Shown here piece by piece: positions 55,733-64,000 of a stretch of 64,000 nucleotides of DNA (its first letter is position 1; each line of letters begins with the position of its first letter). This DNA comes from Rhodococcus pyridinivorans. GTDB taxonomy: Bacteria; Actinomycetota; Actinomycetes; Mycobacteriales; Mycobacteriaceae. A model generated the notes under the pieces. The model was not told the DNA's origin and did not search any database. It saw only the letters and a program-made list of their open reading frames with translations. The translations under genes were made by a program, and so were the position numbers. Where the stretch lies: contig NZ_FNRX01000002.1 of the NCBI RefSeq assembly GCF_900105195.1, positions 4,712,001-4,776,000 of the forward strand, in the 5' to 3' direction.

Positions 55733-56946
55733 GGTGCGGGCACCCCCAGGGGCAGGCCGGGAATGGTGATCTCACCGATGCCGGGGATCGTCAGTTTCCC
55801 TTCGGGACCGGGAGGCGGCGGCGGGGGTGGTTCGAGCGGTGCGCGGAACGGGTCCGTCGCCTGTGCGGCGAGTCCCGCGTCGCGGCCGAGGATGCCTTCC
55901 GGGCCGGCGAGGCGTCCCGCGAGCGGCGTCCCGGACAGGAAGTTCAGGTCGAGGCGGTCGAGGGTGAGGTCGATCGTCATCGCGAGGTTCGCGTAGTCGC
56001 CGCGGATGATGTTGTTGATGCCCGCCTGCGGGAAGGGATAGGTGAGCAGCACACCGAGCACCTCGGTCAGGGCACTGCCCGAATCGGCCAGGGCCTTCAA
56101 CGTCGGCGCGAGCCCTTCGAGATTCGCCTTCAGATCGTCGTTCGAGGTCTCGACGATCCGGCTCGCCACGGTGCTCAGTTCACCGAGCGAACTCATCGCG
56201 GCGGTGAGGTTCGAACGCTGATCCGAGAGCACCTCCAGCGCGGGTGGCAACTCCTCGAGGGCGCGGACGAGTGTCGCGTTCTGGTCGTCGACGGTCGCGG
56301 CCAGCCGGTCCATGCCCTCCAGCGCCGCGATGATGTCGCCGCGCTGCGTGTCGAGGGTGGACACCAGTTCGTCCAGGCGCGGGAGCAGATTCCGGATCGA
56401 GTCCTCCCGGCCGACGAGCGCCGCGTTCAGTTCGGTGGTGATGTCGTTGATCTGCGCGAGTCCACCACCGTTGAGCACCACCGACAGCGACGAGAGTGTC
56501 TGTTCGGTGGTCGGATACGCACCGGCGCGTTCGAGCGGGATGACGTCGCCGTCCTCGAGCCGGCCCTGCGGGGGTTCGCCGACGGGCGGGATCAGTTCGA
56601 GGTGTTGCGACCCGAGCAGACTCGTCTGCCCGATCCGGGCGAGCGAGTTGGCCGGAACGATCACGCCTTCGTCGAGCGAAACCGTCACGAGCGCGTGCCA
56701 GCCGTCGAGTTCGATCCCCGAGATCGACCCCACAGTGACGTCGTCGACCCGCACGGGCGAGTTCTGGGTCAGGGTCGTCACGTTGGGCATCTCGATCTGC
56801 ACCTCGTAGGCACCCTCCCCGCGGCCGGCGCTGCCGGGCATGGGAATCGAGTTGAGTCCGTCCCACTCGCAGGCGGTGAGCGTCGTGCTCACCGCGACCG
56901 CGGTGGCCGCGACGCCCAGGCGGCGGAACATCGAGCGGCCGGTCAT
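55729..56946 (-). CDS. mce4E: Mce family lipoprotein E
   Basis: 405 residues. A signal peptide ends in the lipobox LTAC near residue 24, the only lipoprotein of the six, as expected for the E subunit (LprN in mycobacteria). The Mce domain follows (EGAYEVQIEMPNVTTLTQNSPVRVDDVTVGSI near 45-75), then helical repeats, and a Pro-rich C-terminus with eight successive Pro residues (near 375). ATG 56946 overlaps the mce4D stop by four bases and excludes the much longer open frame. Confidence 0.93.
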   Translation of the reverse strand: MTGRSMFRRLGVAATAVAVSTTLTACEWDGLNSIPMPGSAGRGEGAYEVQIEMPNVTTLTQNSPVRVDDVTVGSISGIELDGWHALVTVSLDEGVIVPANSLARIGQTSLLGSQHLELIPPVGEPPQGRLEDGDVIPLERAGAYPTTEQTLSSLSVVLNGGGLAQINDITTELNAALVGREDSIRNLLPRLDELVSTLDTQRGDIIAALEGMDRLAATVDDQNATLVRALEELPPALEVLSDQRSNLTAAMSSLGELSTVASRIVETSNDDLKANLEGLAPTLKALADSGSALTEVLGVLLTYPFPQAGINNIIRGDYANLAMTIDLTLDRLDLNFLSGTPLAGRLAGPEGILGRDAGLAAQATDPFRAPLEPPPPPPPGPEGKLTIPGIGEITIPGLPLGVPAP

Positions 56947-58271
56947 CGCACTCCTCCCGGCTGCAGCAGAGAACCCAGATCCTGCGGGACCTGCAGCGAC
57001 GGCAGGCCACCGAGGATCCCGTCGACCGGCGACGCGGTCTCCGAGGACGACGGCTCGGGCGCGGTGCCACGACCTGCCGACGCCTCCTCGAGCCAGGTTT
57101 CGGTGTAGACGATGTCGTCGGGGAAGGCCTGCACACCGGCAAGCGGATTGACCAGCAGCGGAAGGTAGTTGGCGTTGATGGACGACAGCACCGGGCCGAG
57201 TTGCTGGCGGCACAGTTCCTCGCTGCGCTCGGAGGTCGCGTTCGCGGCGGCCGCGACCGACCCGCACATCCACTCGACGGGGTTGGCGAGGTTGTTGATC
57301 GCGAGTGCGCCCGTGAGCGAACCCTGCGCCGGCTTGTAGATGTTGTAGAAGTTCGCGAGGGAGGTCGGGCCGGAGTGCAGCACCCGCTCGATCTCGGGAC
57401 GTTTGCGGACCAGCACCTCGGTCGCATCGGCCAGCCGCTCCACCGATTCGGTGAGCTCGGCCCGGTTGTCCTGCACGAACCGCTGTACGTCGCCGACGGC
57501 GATGTTCAACTCGGACAAGGAGACACCGAGCTGGTCGGAGCTCTGCGCGAGCACGTCCGAGACCGACGCGAGACGACCGCCGAACTGCACGATCTGTTCG
57601 TTGCTCGACGAGAGGACCGACACGAAGGTCTGCAGGTTGCGGACCGTCGAGAACAGATCGGTGCGTCCCTCCGAGAGCGTGCGCATCGTGTCCGACAGCT
57701 CCCGAAGGGCCTCGCGCACGGTCTGCCCGTTGCCCTCGAGATTCTCGGCCGCGGTGTCGATGAACCGGCCGAGAGATCCCTGCGGATCGAGTTCCTCGGG
57801 ACCGAGCGCTTCGGACAATCGCATCAGTTCGGTCTTGATCTGGTCCCACTCCACGGGAGAGGCCGTGCGCTGCATCGGGATCGTCGCGCCGTCCTCGATC
57901 GTCGGGCCACCCGAGTACACAGGGGTGAGCTGGACGAAGCGCGCCGAGACGAGACTCTGCGCGATGACGACGGCACTCGCATCGGACGGGATCTCGACGC
58001 CGTCGTCGACCTTCATCGTCACCTGTACGAGGTCGTCGCGGGGTTCGATGTCGCTGATGCGCCCCACCGAGACGCCGAGCACCCGCACGTCGTCGCCCTC
58101 GTACAGGCCGCTGGTGGACGCGAATTCGGCGTGGATCGTGCGTTTGCCGAGGTCCGGCAGGACGAACACGGCGAGGGCGCCGAGCACGAGCACGACGACG
58201 GCGCCGATGATCACCGGCACCAGCAGGGGTGGGCGACGGCGGGCGGTCGTCGGGGCGGTATCGGTACTCAT
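56943..58271 (-). CDS. mce4D: Mce family protein D
   Basis: 442 residues with one N-terminal membrane helix (LLVPVIIGAVVVLVLGALAVFVL) and the Mce domain (IHAEFASTSGLYEGDDVRVLGVSVGRISDI near 45-75). A long alpha-helical section follows, then a Cys-bearing segment (VEWMCGS and EELCRQQ) and a Ser/Pro-rich tail. ATG 58271 overlaps the mce4C stop by four bases. Confidence 0.93.
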   Translation of the reverse strand: MSTDTAPTTARRRPPLLVPVIIGAVVVLVLGALAVFVLPDLGKRTIHAEFASTSGLYEGDDVRVLGVSVGRISDIEPRDDLVQVTMKVDDGVEIPSDASAVVIAQSLVSARFVQLTPVYSGGPTIEDGATIPMQRTASPVEWDQIKTELMRLSEALGPEELDPQGSLGRFIDTAAENLEGNGQTVREALRELSDTMRTLSEGRTDLFSTVRNLQTFVSVLSSSNEQIVQFGGRLASVSDVLAQSSDQLGVSLSELNIAVGDVQRFVQDNRAELTESVERLADATEVLVRKRPEIERVLHSGPTSLANFYNIYKPAQGSLTGALAINNLANPVEWMCGSVAAAANATSERSEELCRQQLGPVLSSINANYLPLLVNPLAGVQAFPDDIVYTETWLEEASAGRGTAPEPSSSETASPVDGILGGLPSLQVPQDLGSLLQPGGVR

Positions 58272-59326
58272 TCGCCGTCCCTCTTGATAGTCGGGGGCCC
58301 GTCCGGGATCACGTCCTGGAGATCCTCGGGGAGAAGATCGGGCGCGACCTGGCTGTCCACGATGGCCTTCCACCACGGCGCCGGCAGGATGTTGGACACG
58401 TAGGCGTTGAAGAACGGTCCGCTGGCGACGGATTCCCCGAGTGCGCTGATGTACGGGCCCAGGCCGTCGAGCGCCCCGGCGATGTTCTCCTTGTTCGCCT
58501 GCAGGTTGGCCGTCACGAGGTTGAGCTTCTCGAGTGTCGGTGCCATCTGCGCCTGGTTGTCCTGCACGAGCCCGGTGAGCTGACGTGAGACGGAGGAGAT
58601 GTTCGCGATCAGTTCGGTGATGGCGTCGCGGCGCAGGCTCAGTTCGCCGAACAGGGCGTTCGCGTCGACGATGAGCGCGTTGACCTGGTCGCTGCGCTCG
58701 GCCAGGATGCCCGTCACGCTCTCGGCACGCTCGAGCAGTTGGTGCAACGACTCGTCGCGGGCGTTGATCGACTGCGACAGGCGGGTCATGCCCTCCAGGG
58801 CGCCCTGGATCTCGGGCGGGGTGTTCTCGAGGGTTTGCGACAGCGCGTCGAGCGAGTCGTTGATGCGATCGGTGTCGAGTTCGGAGACGGTCGTCGTGAG
58901 ATCGCCGAGTGCGTCGGTCAGTGAGTACGGCGAATTGGTGTGCTCGATACCGATGATCGAGTTCGGGCGCATCACACCGTCGCCACCGGGGCGCAGCGCC
59001 AGCGATTTCCGGCCGAGCACGGTGTTGGTCTTGATGTCGGCTCCGGTGGTGTCGCCGAGCCCGATACCGTCCCGGATGCGGAAACTCACCAGCACGGCCT
59101 GACCGTCGAGGCGCACCTCGGTGACGTCGCCGACGTTCACGCCGGCGAGCATGACGTCGTCGCCGGGCACCAGACCGCCGGCGTCCTGGAAGCGCGCCGA
59201 GTAGCTCAGACCCCCGGAGAGGAAGTGCAGCTGGTCGTACTGCAGACCGGCGAGAACGATCGCGGCGGACACGGCCAGGCCGATGATGCCCGTCCGGATG
59301 TAGTTGGGGTCACGGGGTGCACTCAT
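58268..59326 (-). CDS. mce4C: Mce family protein C
   Basis: 352 residues with one N-terminal helix (TGIIGLAVSAAIVLAGLQYDQL), the Mce domain (LSYSARFQDAGGLVPGDDVMLAGVNVGDV near 40-70) and a predicted coiled-coil section rich in Leu and Asp. ATG 59326 overlaps the mce4B stop by four bases. Confidence 0.93.
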   Translation of the reverse strand: MSAPRDPNYIRTGIIGLAVSAAIVLAGLQYDQLHFLSGGLSYSARFQDAGGLVPGDDVMLAGVNVGDVTEVRLDGQAVLVSFRIRDGIGLGDTTGADIKTNTVLGRKSLALRPGGDGVMRPNSIIGIEHTNSPYSLTDALGDLTTTVSELDTDRINDSLDALSQTLENTPPEIQGALEGMTRLSQSINARDESLHQLLERAESVTGILAERSDQVNALIVDANALFGELSLRRDAITELIANISSVSRQLTGLVQDNQAQMAPTLEKLNLVTANLQANKENIAGALDGLGPYISALGESVASGPFFNAYVSNILPAPWWKAIVDSQVAPDLLPEDLQDVIPDGPPTIKRDGE

Positions 59327-60348
59327 TCGACCTTCGCACACCTTCCCGTGTCGTGGTTCGCCGTGGTGTACCGGATGGTGGTTCCGTCCGGTCCGGAGAA
59401 CTTGAAAGTATTGGCACAGAGGAAGAATTGGAAGAAGTTTCCGTATGCACCCACGCGGATGAGCTTCTTGTAGTCGGAGGGCAGGCGTTCGAGCGTGCGG
59501 TTGATGTCATCCTTGCCGAGGTCGAGCTGGGTCATGGTGCGGTTCGTCTCGGCGATGACCGTCTGCAAGTCGGGCCGGTTGTTCTGCAACAGCGCGGCGA
59601 GATCCGCGGTGCCGGAGGCGATCGGCGGGATCGACGCGCCGATGGGATCACGATCGGCGGACAGCCCGCCCACCAGGGTGTGCAGCTGTTCGATCGTGTT
59701 CTCGAACTCGCGGTCGTGATCGTCGATCGTGCCGAGGACGGCGTTGAGGTTGTCGATGACGTCGCCGATCAGCTGGTCGCGGTCGGCGAGTGAGTTGGTG
59801 AACGAGTTGGTGTTCCCCAGCAGCGACACGAGCGTGTCGCCCTGCCCCTGGAAGACCTGCAACAGAGCTCCGGAGAGGTCGTTGACCTGCTGCGCGTCGA
59901 GGCCCTGCAACAGCGGCTTGAACCCGCCGAGGAGCAGGTCGAGATCGAGGGCGGGTTCGGTCTGCTCGATCGGGATGTTGCCACCGGCGGGCAGGACGTC
60001 GACGCTGCCGGCACCTTCGAGCAGTTCGAGATACCGGTCGCCGACGAGGTTCTCGTATCGCACGGTGGCGCGGGTGCCGGTGAACAGCGTGTGCTTCGCA
60101 TCCACGTCGAACTCGATCTCGGCGGTGTTGTCGCGGCCGATGTCGACCGTCTTAACCGAACCGACCTGCACCCCGGCGATGCGGACCTTGTCGCCGGCAC
60201 CGAGACCGGAGACGTCCGTGAAGGTGGCCCGGTAGTTCTCGGTGCCGGTGAACCGCGCCTGGCTGAACACGACGGCCAGCCCGGCGAAGATCAACGTCAT
60301 CGTGACGGCGAAGATCAGGAACTTGACGGTGGTCGCTCTCATGGTCAC
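59323..60348 (-). CDS. mce4B: Mce family protein B
   Basis: 341 residues. The N-terminal helix is VKFLIFAVTMTLIFAGLAVVF and the Mce domain ENYRATFTDVSGLGAGDKVRIAGVQVGSVKTV (near 37-68). The C-terminus carries a Cys pair (FFLCANTF and TGRCAKVE). GTG 60348 overlaps the mce4A stop; ATG 60342 is an alternative two codons in. Confidence 0.93.
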   Translation of the reverse strand: MTMRATTVKFLIFAVTMTLIFAGLAVVFSQARFTGTENYRATFTDVSGLGAGDKVRIAGVQVGSVKTVDIGRDNTAEIEFDVDAKHTLFTGTRATVRYENLVGDRYLELLEGAGSVDVLPAGGNIPIEQTEPALDLDLLLGGFKPLLQGLDAQQVNDLSGALLQVFQGQGDTLVSLLGNTNSFTNSLADRDQLIGDVIDNLNAVLGTIDDHDREFENTIEQLHTLVGGLSADRDPIGASIPPIASGTADLAALLQNNRPDLQTVIAETNRTMTQLDLGKDDINRTLERLPSDYKKLIRVGAYGNFFQFFLCANTFKFSGPDGTTIRYTTANHDTGRCAKVE

Positions 60349-61523
60349 CGCCCGCCCGCGAGATGGTCGCCGAACAGGTACTGGAAGATCGTCGGGTAGC
60401 GGATCCAGGCTTCCGTTGCGGGCTTGTAGGGCGTTTCGCCGGTGTTCGACACGACGAACGGCGCGTGACCGTCGCGGCGCGGGTCGAAGTTCGGCAGGCC
60501 CCAGCAGTTCGGTCCGCCGGTCGCGCCGACCACGGGCAGATCCTGGGCGTCGTTGTACGGCGTCGCGCCACCCATGAAGCTGGTGCTCAGCATCAGCGCG
60601 GCGTACTCCCCGGTGCCGGCCATCGGTTCGAACGCCACCCGGGCGTCGTTGAGACCGACGATGAAGCAGGTCAATTGCGGCGAGTACTCACCGAGCAGGC
60701 CGGTGGTGCGGCTCAGGCTGTCGAGTGCGGTGGTCAACTGTGTTTCGTTCTCCCCCAGGACGTCCCGTCCGGTGTTCGCGAGACCGGTGAGGTTCATCAG
60801 TAGCAGATCGAGTTGCTGTTGTTCGTCGACGACGGTGTTGCCGACGTCGATGGCGTTGCCGATCGTGGTCATGAGGTCGGAGGCCGTGTCGGCGTAGACG
60901 TCGGTCACCTGCGCAGCCGAGACGAGGTCGGCCTGCAGTTGCGGCAGCGACGGATTCATCTCGACGAGATACGCATCGGCCTCGGCCAGGGCGGCACCGA
61001 GGGCGTCGCCGCGTCCGTTGAGCGCTTCCGACAGCGCGCCGAGGGTGGCGTTGAGCTTCTCGGGCTGGATCTGGGCGAGCACGTCGGACAGGTGCTCGAA
61101 GACCGTGTTGAGCTCGACGGTGACGTTGTCGGCCGCGATTACGGCGCCTTCCTGCATCGGCACCGAGGACGGATCGTCGGGGACGACGATGTCGACGAAC
61201 TTGGCACCGAAGACGGTGGTGGATTCGATCGCCACCCGTGCGTTCGACGGGATGAGCTGCATCTGCCCGGGCTGCATGTCGAGATGCAGGACCGCACCGG
61301 CCGGTGTGTGCTCGATCGACGCCACGCGGCCCACCTCGACGCCGCGCATCGTCACCTTGGCGTCGGGTTCCATCACCAGACCCGACCGGGTCGAGGTGAC
61401 GGTGAGCGGGACCGTCGAGGTGAACCCACCGGCGAACATCGTCAGTGCCACCGCGACGATCGCGGCGAGGCCGCCCACGAGACCGAAGGCGGCGAACTTC
61501 TTCTTCCACGAAGGAGTGTCCAT
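60345..61523 (-). CDS. mce4A: Mce family protein A
   Basis: 392 residues, first of the six Mce subunits that together form the channel carrying sterol across the envelope. The N-terminal helix is AAFGLVGGLAAIVAVALTMFAGG and the Mce domain TSTRSGLVMEPDAKVTMRGVEVGRVASIEH (near 45-75). ATG 61523 follows AAGGAG-poor sequence but matches family starts (MDTPSWKKKF). It lies ten bases after yrbE4B. Confidence 0.93.
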   Translation of the reverse strand: MDTPSWKKKFAAFGLVGGLAAIVAVALTMFAGGFTSTVPLTVTSTRSGLVMEPDAKVTMRGVEVGRVASIEHTPAGAVLHLDMQPGQMQLIPSNARVAIESTTVFGAKFVDIVVPDDPSSVPMQEGAVIAADNVTVELNTVFEHLSDVLAQIQPEKLNATLGALSEALNGRGDALGAALAEADAYLVEMNPSLPQLQADLVSAAQVTDVYADTASDLMTTIGNAIDVGNTVVDEQQQLDLLLMNLTGLANTGRDVLGENETQLTTALDSLSRTTGLLGEYSPQLTCFIVGLNDARVAFEPMAGTGEYAALMLSTSFMGGATPYNDAQDLPVVGATGGPNCWGLPNFDPRRDGHAPFVVSNTGETPYKPATEAWIRYPTIFQYLFGDHLAGGR

Positions 61524-61533
61524 GTCGCGCGCC

Positions 61534-62382
61534 CTACCCCGACAGGTTGAAGTTGCCGGTCGCGCCGTAGACGGCGAGCGAGATGAGCAGGGTGACGGTG
61601 ACGACCGCGACGAGCGAGGCCCGCACCGCGTTGCCGACCGCGACACCCACACCGACGGGGCCGCCACCTGCGGTGAAACCGTAGTAGGTGTGGATGAGCA
61701 TCACGGCGATCGCCATCACGATGGCCTGGACGAACGACCACAGGATGTCGGTGGGTATCAGGAAGGTCGTGAAGTAGTGGTCGTACACGCCCGCCGACTG
61801 GCCGTAGAGCACCACCGTCGCGAAGCGGCTCGCGACGAACGAGGCGATCACGGCGAGCGAGTACAGCGGGACGATCGCGATCATCCCGGCGAGCACGCGC
61901 GTGGACACCAGATACGGGATGGACGGGATCGCCATGGTCTCGAGCGCGTCGATCTCCTCGGAGACACGCATGGCGCCGAGCTGGGCGGTGGAGCCGGCGC
62001 CGATGGTGGCCGCCAGCCCGATGCCGGCGATCGTCGGGGCCGCGATACGCACGTTGATGAAGGCCGCGAAGAAGCCGGTGAGCGCTTCGACACCGATGTT
62101 GCCGAGTGAGCTGAAGCCCTGCACGGCGATGATGCCGCCGGTGAAGAGCGTCAGGAAGCCGACGATCACGACGGTGCCGCCGATGACGGCGAGTGCGCCG
62201 GTGCCCATGCTGATCTCGGCGACCAGACGCACCGTCTCCTTGGGGTAGTGCATCAGCGCCCGGGGGACCGTCGCGAGGGCGCGCCCGAAGAACAGCGCCT
62301 GCTCCCCCACCCGGTCCACGGTGGACGACGCACGTGTCATGCGCCGAACCGCACGGGGGAAGCGCCAGGACATCACTGCCAT
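61534..62382 (-). CDS. yrbE4B: Mce4 transporter permease YrbE4B
   Basis: 282-residue integral membrane permease of the MlaE/YrbE family. It has the loop GAGSTAQLGAMRVSEEIDALETMAI near 135-160, the signature region of these permeases where the MceG/MkL ATPase docks (EExDAL). About five or six transmembrane helices. ATG 62382 has GGGAG upstream. The ATPase itself is encoded elsewhere, as in mycobacteria. Confidence 0.95.
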   Translation of the reverse strand: MAVMSWRFPRAVRRMTRASSTVDRVGEQALFFGRALATVPRALMHYPKETVRLVAEISMGTGALAVIGGTVVIVGFLTLFTGGIIAVQGFSSLGNIGVEALTGFFAAFINVRIAAPTIAGIGLAATIGAGSTAQLGAMRVSEEIDALETMAIPSIPYLVSTRVLAGMIAIVPLYSLAVIASFVASRFATVVLYGQSAGVYDHYFTTFLIPTDILWSFVQAIVMAIAVMLIHTYYGFTAGGGPVGVGVAVGNAVRASLVAVVTVTLLISLAVYGATGNFNLSG

Positions 62383-62398
62383 GAAATCTCCGCTCCCC

Positions 62399-63163
62399 TC
62401 ATCCCGCGGTCAGCTTGATGCCGACGGCCGTGACGAGGAGGTTGACCACGAACAGCGCCATGAACGCGAACACGACCGTCTGGTTGACGGCGTCGCCGAC
62501 ACTCTTCGCTCCACCTTTGACATTGAGACCGAGATAGGACGCGACCAGCCCCGCGATCATGCCGAACAGCCCCGCCTTGACCTGGGAGATCATCAGTTCT
62601 CCGAAGCCGGTGAGCAGGGTGATGCCGTTGATGAACGCGCCGGGGTTGACGTCCTGGAGGAAGACCGAGAAGGCGAACCCGCCGAGGATGCCGATCGTGC
62701 ACACGAGACCGTTGAGCAGTAGGGCAACGACGGTGGACGCGAGCACCCGGGGCACGACGAGACGCTGGATCGGATCGATGCCGAGCACACGCATCGCGTC
62801 GATCTCCTCGCGGATGGTGCGCGCCGCGAGATCGGCGCAGATCGCGGTGGCGCCGGCACCGGCGACGATGAGCACCGTGACCATGGGACCCACCTGCGTC
62901 ACCGCGCCGAGGGCCGCACCCGCTCCGCTGAGGTCGGCCGCGCCGATCTCCCGGAGCAGGATGTTGAGGGTGAAGCTCACCAGAACCGTGAACGGCACCG
63001 CGACGAGCACGGTGGGCACGAGCGAGACGCGTGCGACGAACCATGCCTGGTCGATGAACTCGCGCCGCTGGAAGGGGCGACGGAAGGCCGCCCGGGCGGT
63101 CTCGCCGGTCATGGCGAACAGTCCGCCGACGGCCCGTAAGGGAACCTCGAGGAGGTCTACCAT
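62399..63163 (-). CDS. yrbE4A: Mce4 transporter permease YrbE4A
   Basis: 254-residue MlaE-type permease, first gene of the mce4 operon. It has the conserved loop GAGATAICADLAARTIREEIDAMRVLGIDP near 102-130 with the EEIDAM motif. ATG 63163 follows AAGGGGG. The upstream region holds two KstR-like operators and the terminator of hsd4A, so the operon has its own promoter. Confidence 0.95.
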   Translation of the reverse strand: MVDLLEVPLRAVGGLFAMTGETARAAFRRPFQRREFIDQAWFVARVSLVPTVLVAVPFTVLVSFTLNILLREIGAADLSGAGAALGAVTQVGPMVTVLIVAGAGATAICADLAARTIREEIDAMRVLGIDPIQRLVVPRVLASTVVALLLNGLVCTIGILGGFAFSVFLQDVNPGAFINGITLLTGFGELMISQVKAGLFGMIAGLVASYLGLNVKGGAKSVGDAVNQTVVFAFMALFVVNLLVTAVGIKLTAG

Positions 63164-63240
63164 CGTGTACCCCCTTCGATCCTCACGTCGTCGGCGCGCG
63201 GCCGATCGATGGCGTGTGCTGTGACCCGGGTCATAGTAAC

Positions 63241-63254
63241 TAGAACGTGTTCAC
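63241..63254 (-). promoter_or_regulatory. KstR-type operator before the mce4 operon
   Basis: TAGAACGTGTTCAC matches the KstR consensus TNNAACNNGTTNNA at all but the last position; the core GAAC-GT-GTTC is a perfect palindrome. It is 78 bases upstream of yrbE4A. Confidence 0.78.
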
Positions 63255-63455
63255 CTGTCAAAGATCCGTCGAGGGGCATCTCGATCCATTTCCGTCCGAA
63301 CGGACACACGGGCGTCGACCGACGCGCATCGACACGCTCATAAGTGGTTTTACCCTGGGATTTCGGTGAGATTCTCGACGCCGGGCCCGAGCTCGATCAC
63401 CTCGGCACGAGAGGCCGTCACGGCCCGATCGGGTCGTCGCAGGAGGGGAAAAAAT

Positions 63456-63469
63456 TAGAACACGTACCA
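63456..63469. promoter_or_regulatory. Second KstR-like operator
   Basis: On the minus strand TGGTACGTGTTCTA fits TNNAACNNGTTNNA with a single mismatch. It lies 215 bases before the first box, next to a run of A residues (63449-63454). Confidence 0.55.
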
Positions 63470-63585
63470 GGCCAAAACGCGGGGCCGGGCGAGAGCCGGA
63501 GGAACGGCCCGAGTGGGCGTGACGCTACCGGAACCCCGGTGTCCGTCACCCGTAGTTGCAGGATCCCGGCCCGGAGACGAAGACA

Positions 63586-63629
63586 CGGCATCCCCTGCTG
63601 TCCCCGAACAGGAACAGCAGGGGATGCCG
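63586..63629 (-). terminator. Strong hairpin terminator after hsd4A
   Basis: Perfect 16-bp stem CGGCATCCCCTGCTGT / ACAGCAGGGGATGCCG with a 12-base loop, three bases past the hsd4A stop. It separates hsd4A from the mce4 operon transcriptionally. Confidence 0.85.
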
Positions 63630-63632
63630 GAA

Positions 63633-64000
63633 CTACAGATCGAGAGCCGCCGAGGCCGAGAATGTCCGGCCTGGATCACGATCGGCGAAGTAACCGCCGA
63701 GCTCGTCGGCGAGCGCTGCGGGGGTCCACTGCCCGTCGGCGTCGAAACGCTGCTCGACGACCGGCGCGGCCATCAGGGCCACCATGGGTCCGTAGACGAT
63801 GAAGACCTGCCCGTTGACGCGATCGGCCGCCGGGGAGGCGAGATAGGCGACCAGATTCGCGACGTGGTCGGGCGAGAGCGGATCGATGCCGTCGTCCGGC
63901 GCGTCGCCGAAGACCGCCTCGGTCATCGACGTGCGCGCGCGGGGGCAGATCACGTTCGCCCGGACCCCGTACCGCTCGAGACCCCGGGCGGCCGAGAGGG
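63633..64000 (-). CDS. hsd4A: Short-chain dehydrogenase, 17-beta-hydroxysteroid dehydrogenase-like, N-terminus outside the window
   Basis: C-terminal 122 residues of an SDR. The visible part starts LSAARGLERYGVRANVICPRARTSMTE, the segment after the catalytic YxxxK of SDR enzymes. It continues with LSPDHVANLVAYLASPAADRVNGQVFIVYGP and ends GRTFSASAALDL. This long, extended C-terminus and the place directly before yrbE4A match Hsd4A (Rv3502c in M. tuberculosis), a steroid and beta-hydroxyacyl dehydrogenase of sterol side-chain breakdown. The catalytic residues themselves are off the edge. Confidence 0.85.
   Translation of the reverse strand, partial: LSAARGLERYGVRANVICPRARTSMTEAVFGDAPDDGIDPLSPDHVANLVAYLASPAADRVNGQVFIVYGPMVALMAAPVVEQRFDADGQWTPAALADELGGYFADRDPGRTFSASAALDL

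Noticed and set aside
55729..57849. A 706-codon frame covering mce4E and part of mce4D.
   Set aside because: The first 300 codons are mce4D read out of frame. The ATGA overlap and lipoprotein signal place the mce4E start at 56946.
63344..63802. Open frames in the gap between hsd4A and yrbE4A.
   Set aside because: They cross the hsd4A terminator and the operator boxes, have no start signals, and show no domain.

Overview
The window is high-GC actinobacterial DNA. It comes from a mycolic-acid-containing member of the Corynebacteriales, most likely Rhodococcus. The best marker is the right end, where hsd4A, yrbE4A/B, mce4A-F, two Mce-associated genes and convergent otsA lie in the order known from the mycobacterial and rhodococcal cholesterol-import locus. 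A DyP peroxidase/encapsulin pair, a class I cholesterol oxidase, a QsdA-like lactonase and many genes with a -10 box about 6-7 bases before the start codon (leaderless transcripts) fit the same group.

Layout. 1-15.9 kb: an iron-regulated catechol siderophore locus. Two non-ribosomal peptide synthetases (the second runs off the left edge) and a ferric-siderophore lipoprotein lie on the minus strand. dhbC, dhbA and dhbE (2,3-dihydroxybenzoate synthesis and activation) are divergent on the plus strand. 15.8-19 kb: an ABC exporter divergent from a MarR regulator, then a 2OG-Fe(II) oxygenase. 19-23.2 kb: lactonase/SDR pair, AlkB-type dioxygenase, secreted cutinase-like hydrolase, OhrR-like regulator. 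23.2-25.8 kb: RelE/Phd toxin-antitoxin pair and the encapsulin/DyP operon. 25.9-41.3 kb: lactate permease, two HIT proteins, TetR regulators, purB, cholesterol oxidase, aminotransferase, CocE-like protein, purD, a P-loop kinase, a beta-lactamase-like lipoprotein with an ArsR-type regulator, and an MFS exporter. 41.3-48.5 kb: a frameshifted gene, a Cys-rich mini-protein, a guanidine-III-type riboswitch before an SMR exporter, a decapeptide-repeat protein, ribokinase, a TetR regulator with a large palindromic operator facing a stress-protein gene, tRNA-Thr, and a ThrE-type exporter. 48.5-51.2 kb: mbtH and an ornithine N5-hydroxylase under their own iron box, and an alpha/beta hydrolase. 51.4-64 kb: otsA and the mce4 operon.

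How the parts work together. Iron boxes at 4217, 12160 and 50197 link the NRPS/DHB locus to the remote mbtH-hydroxylase pair. This predicts one mixed catecholate-hydroxamate siderophore made from scattered genes, as described for rhodochelin. No isochorismatase or aryl carrier protein is visible, so at least one gene lies outside the window. The right end is a sterol uptake system preceded by two KstR-like boxes. A separate secreted cholesterol oxidase lies at 30.9 kb.

Nothing here is clearly an undescribed multi-gene system. The least explained items are the decapeptide-repeat protein at 42.4 kb, a CocE-family protein whose catalytic Ser is Asp, a 36-bp perfect palindrome inside a lipoprotein gene, and a probable leaderless leader peptide coupled to the threonine exporter gene.
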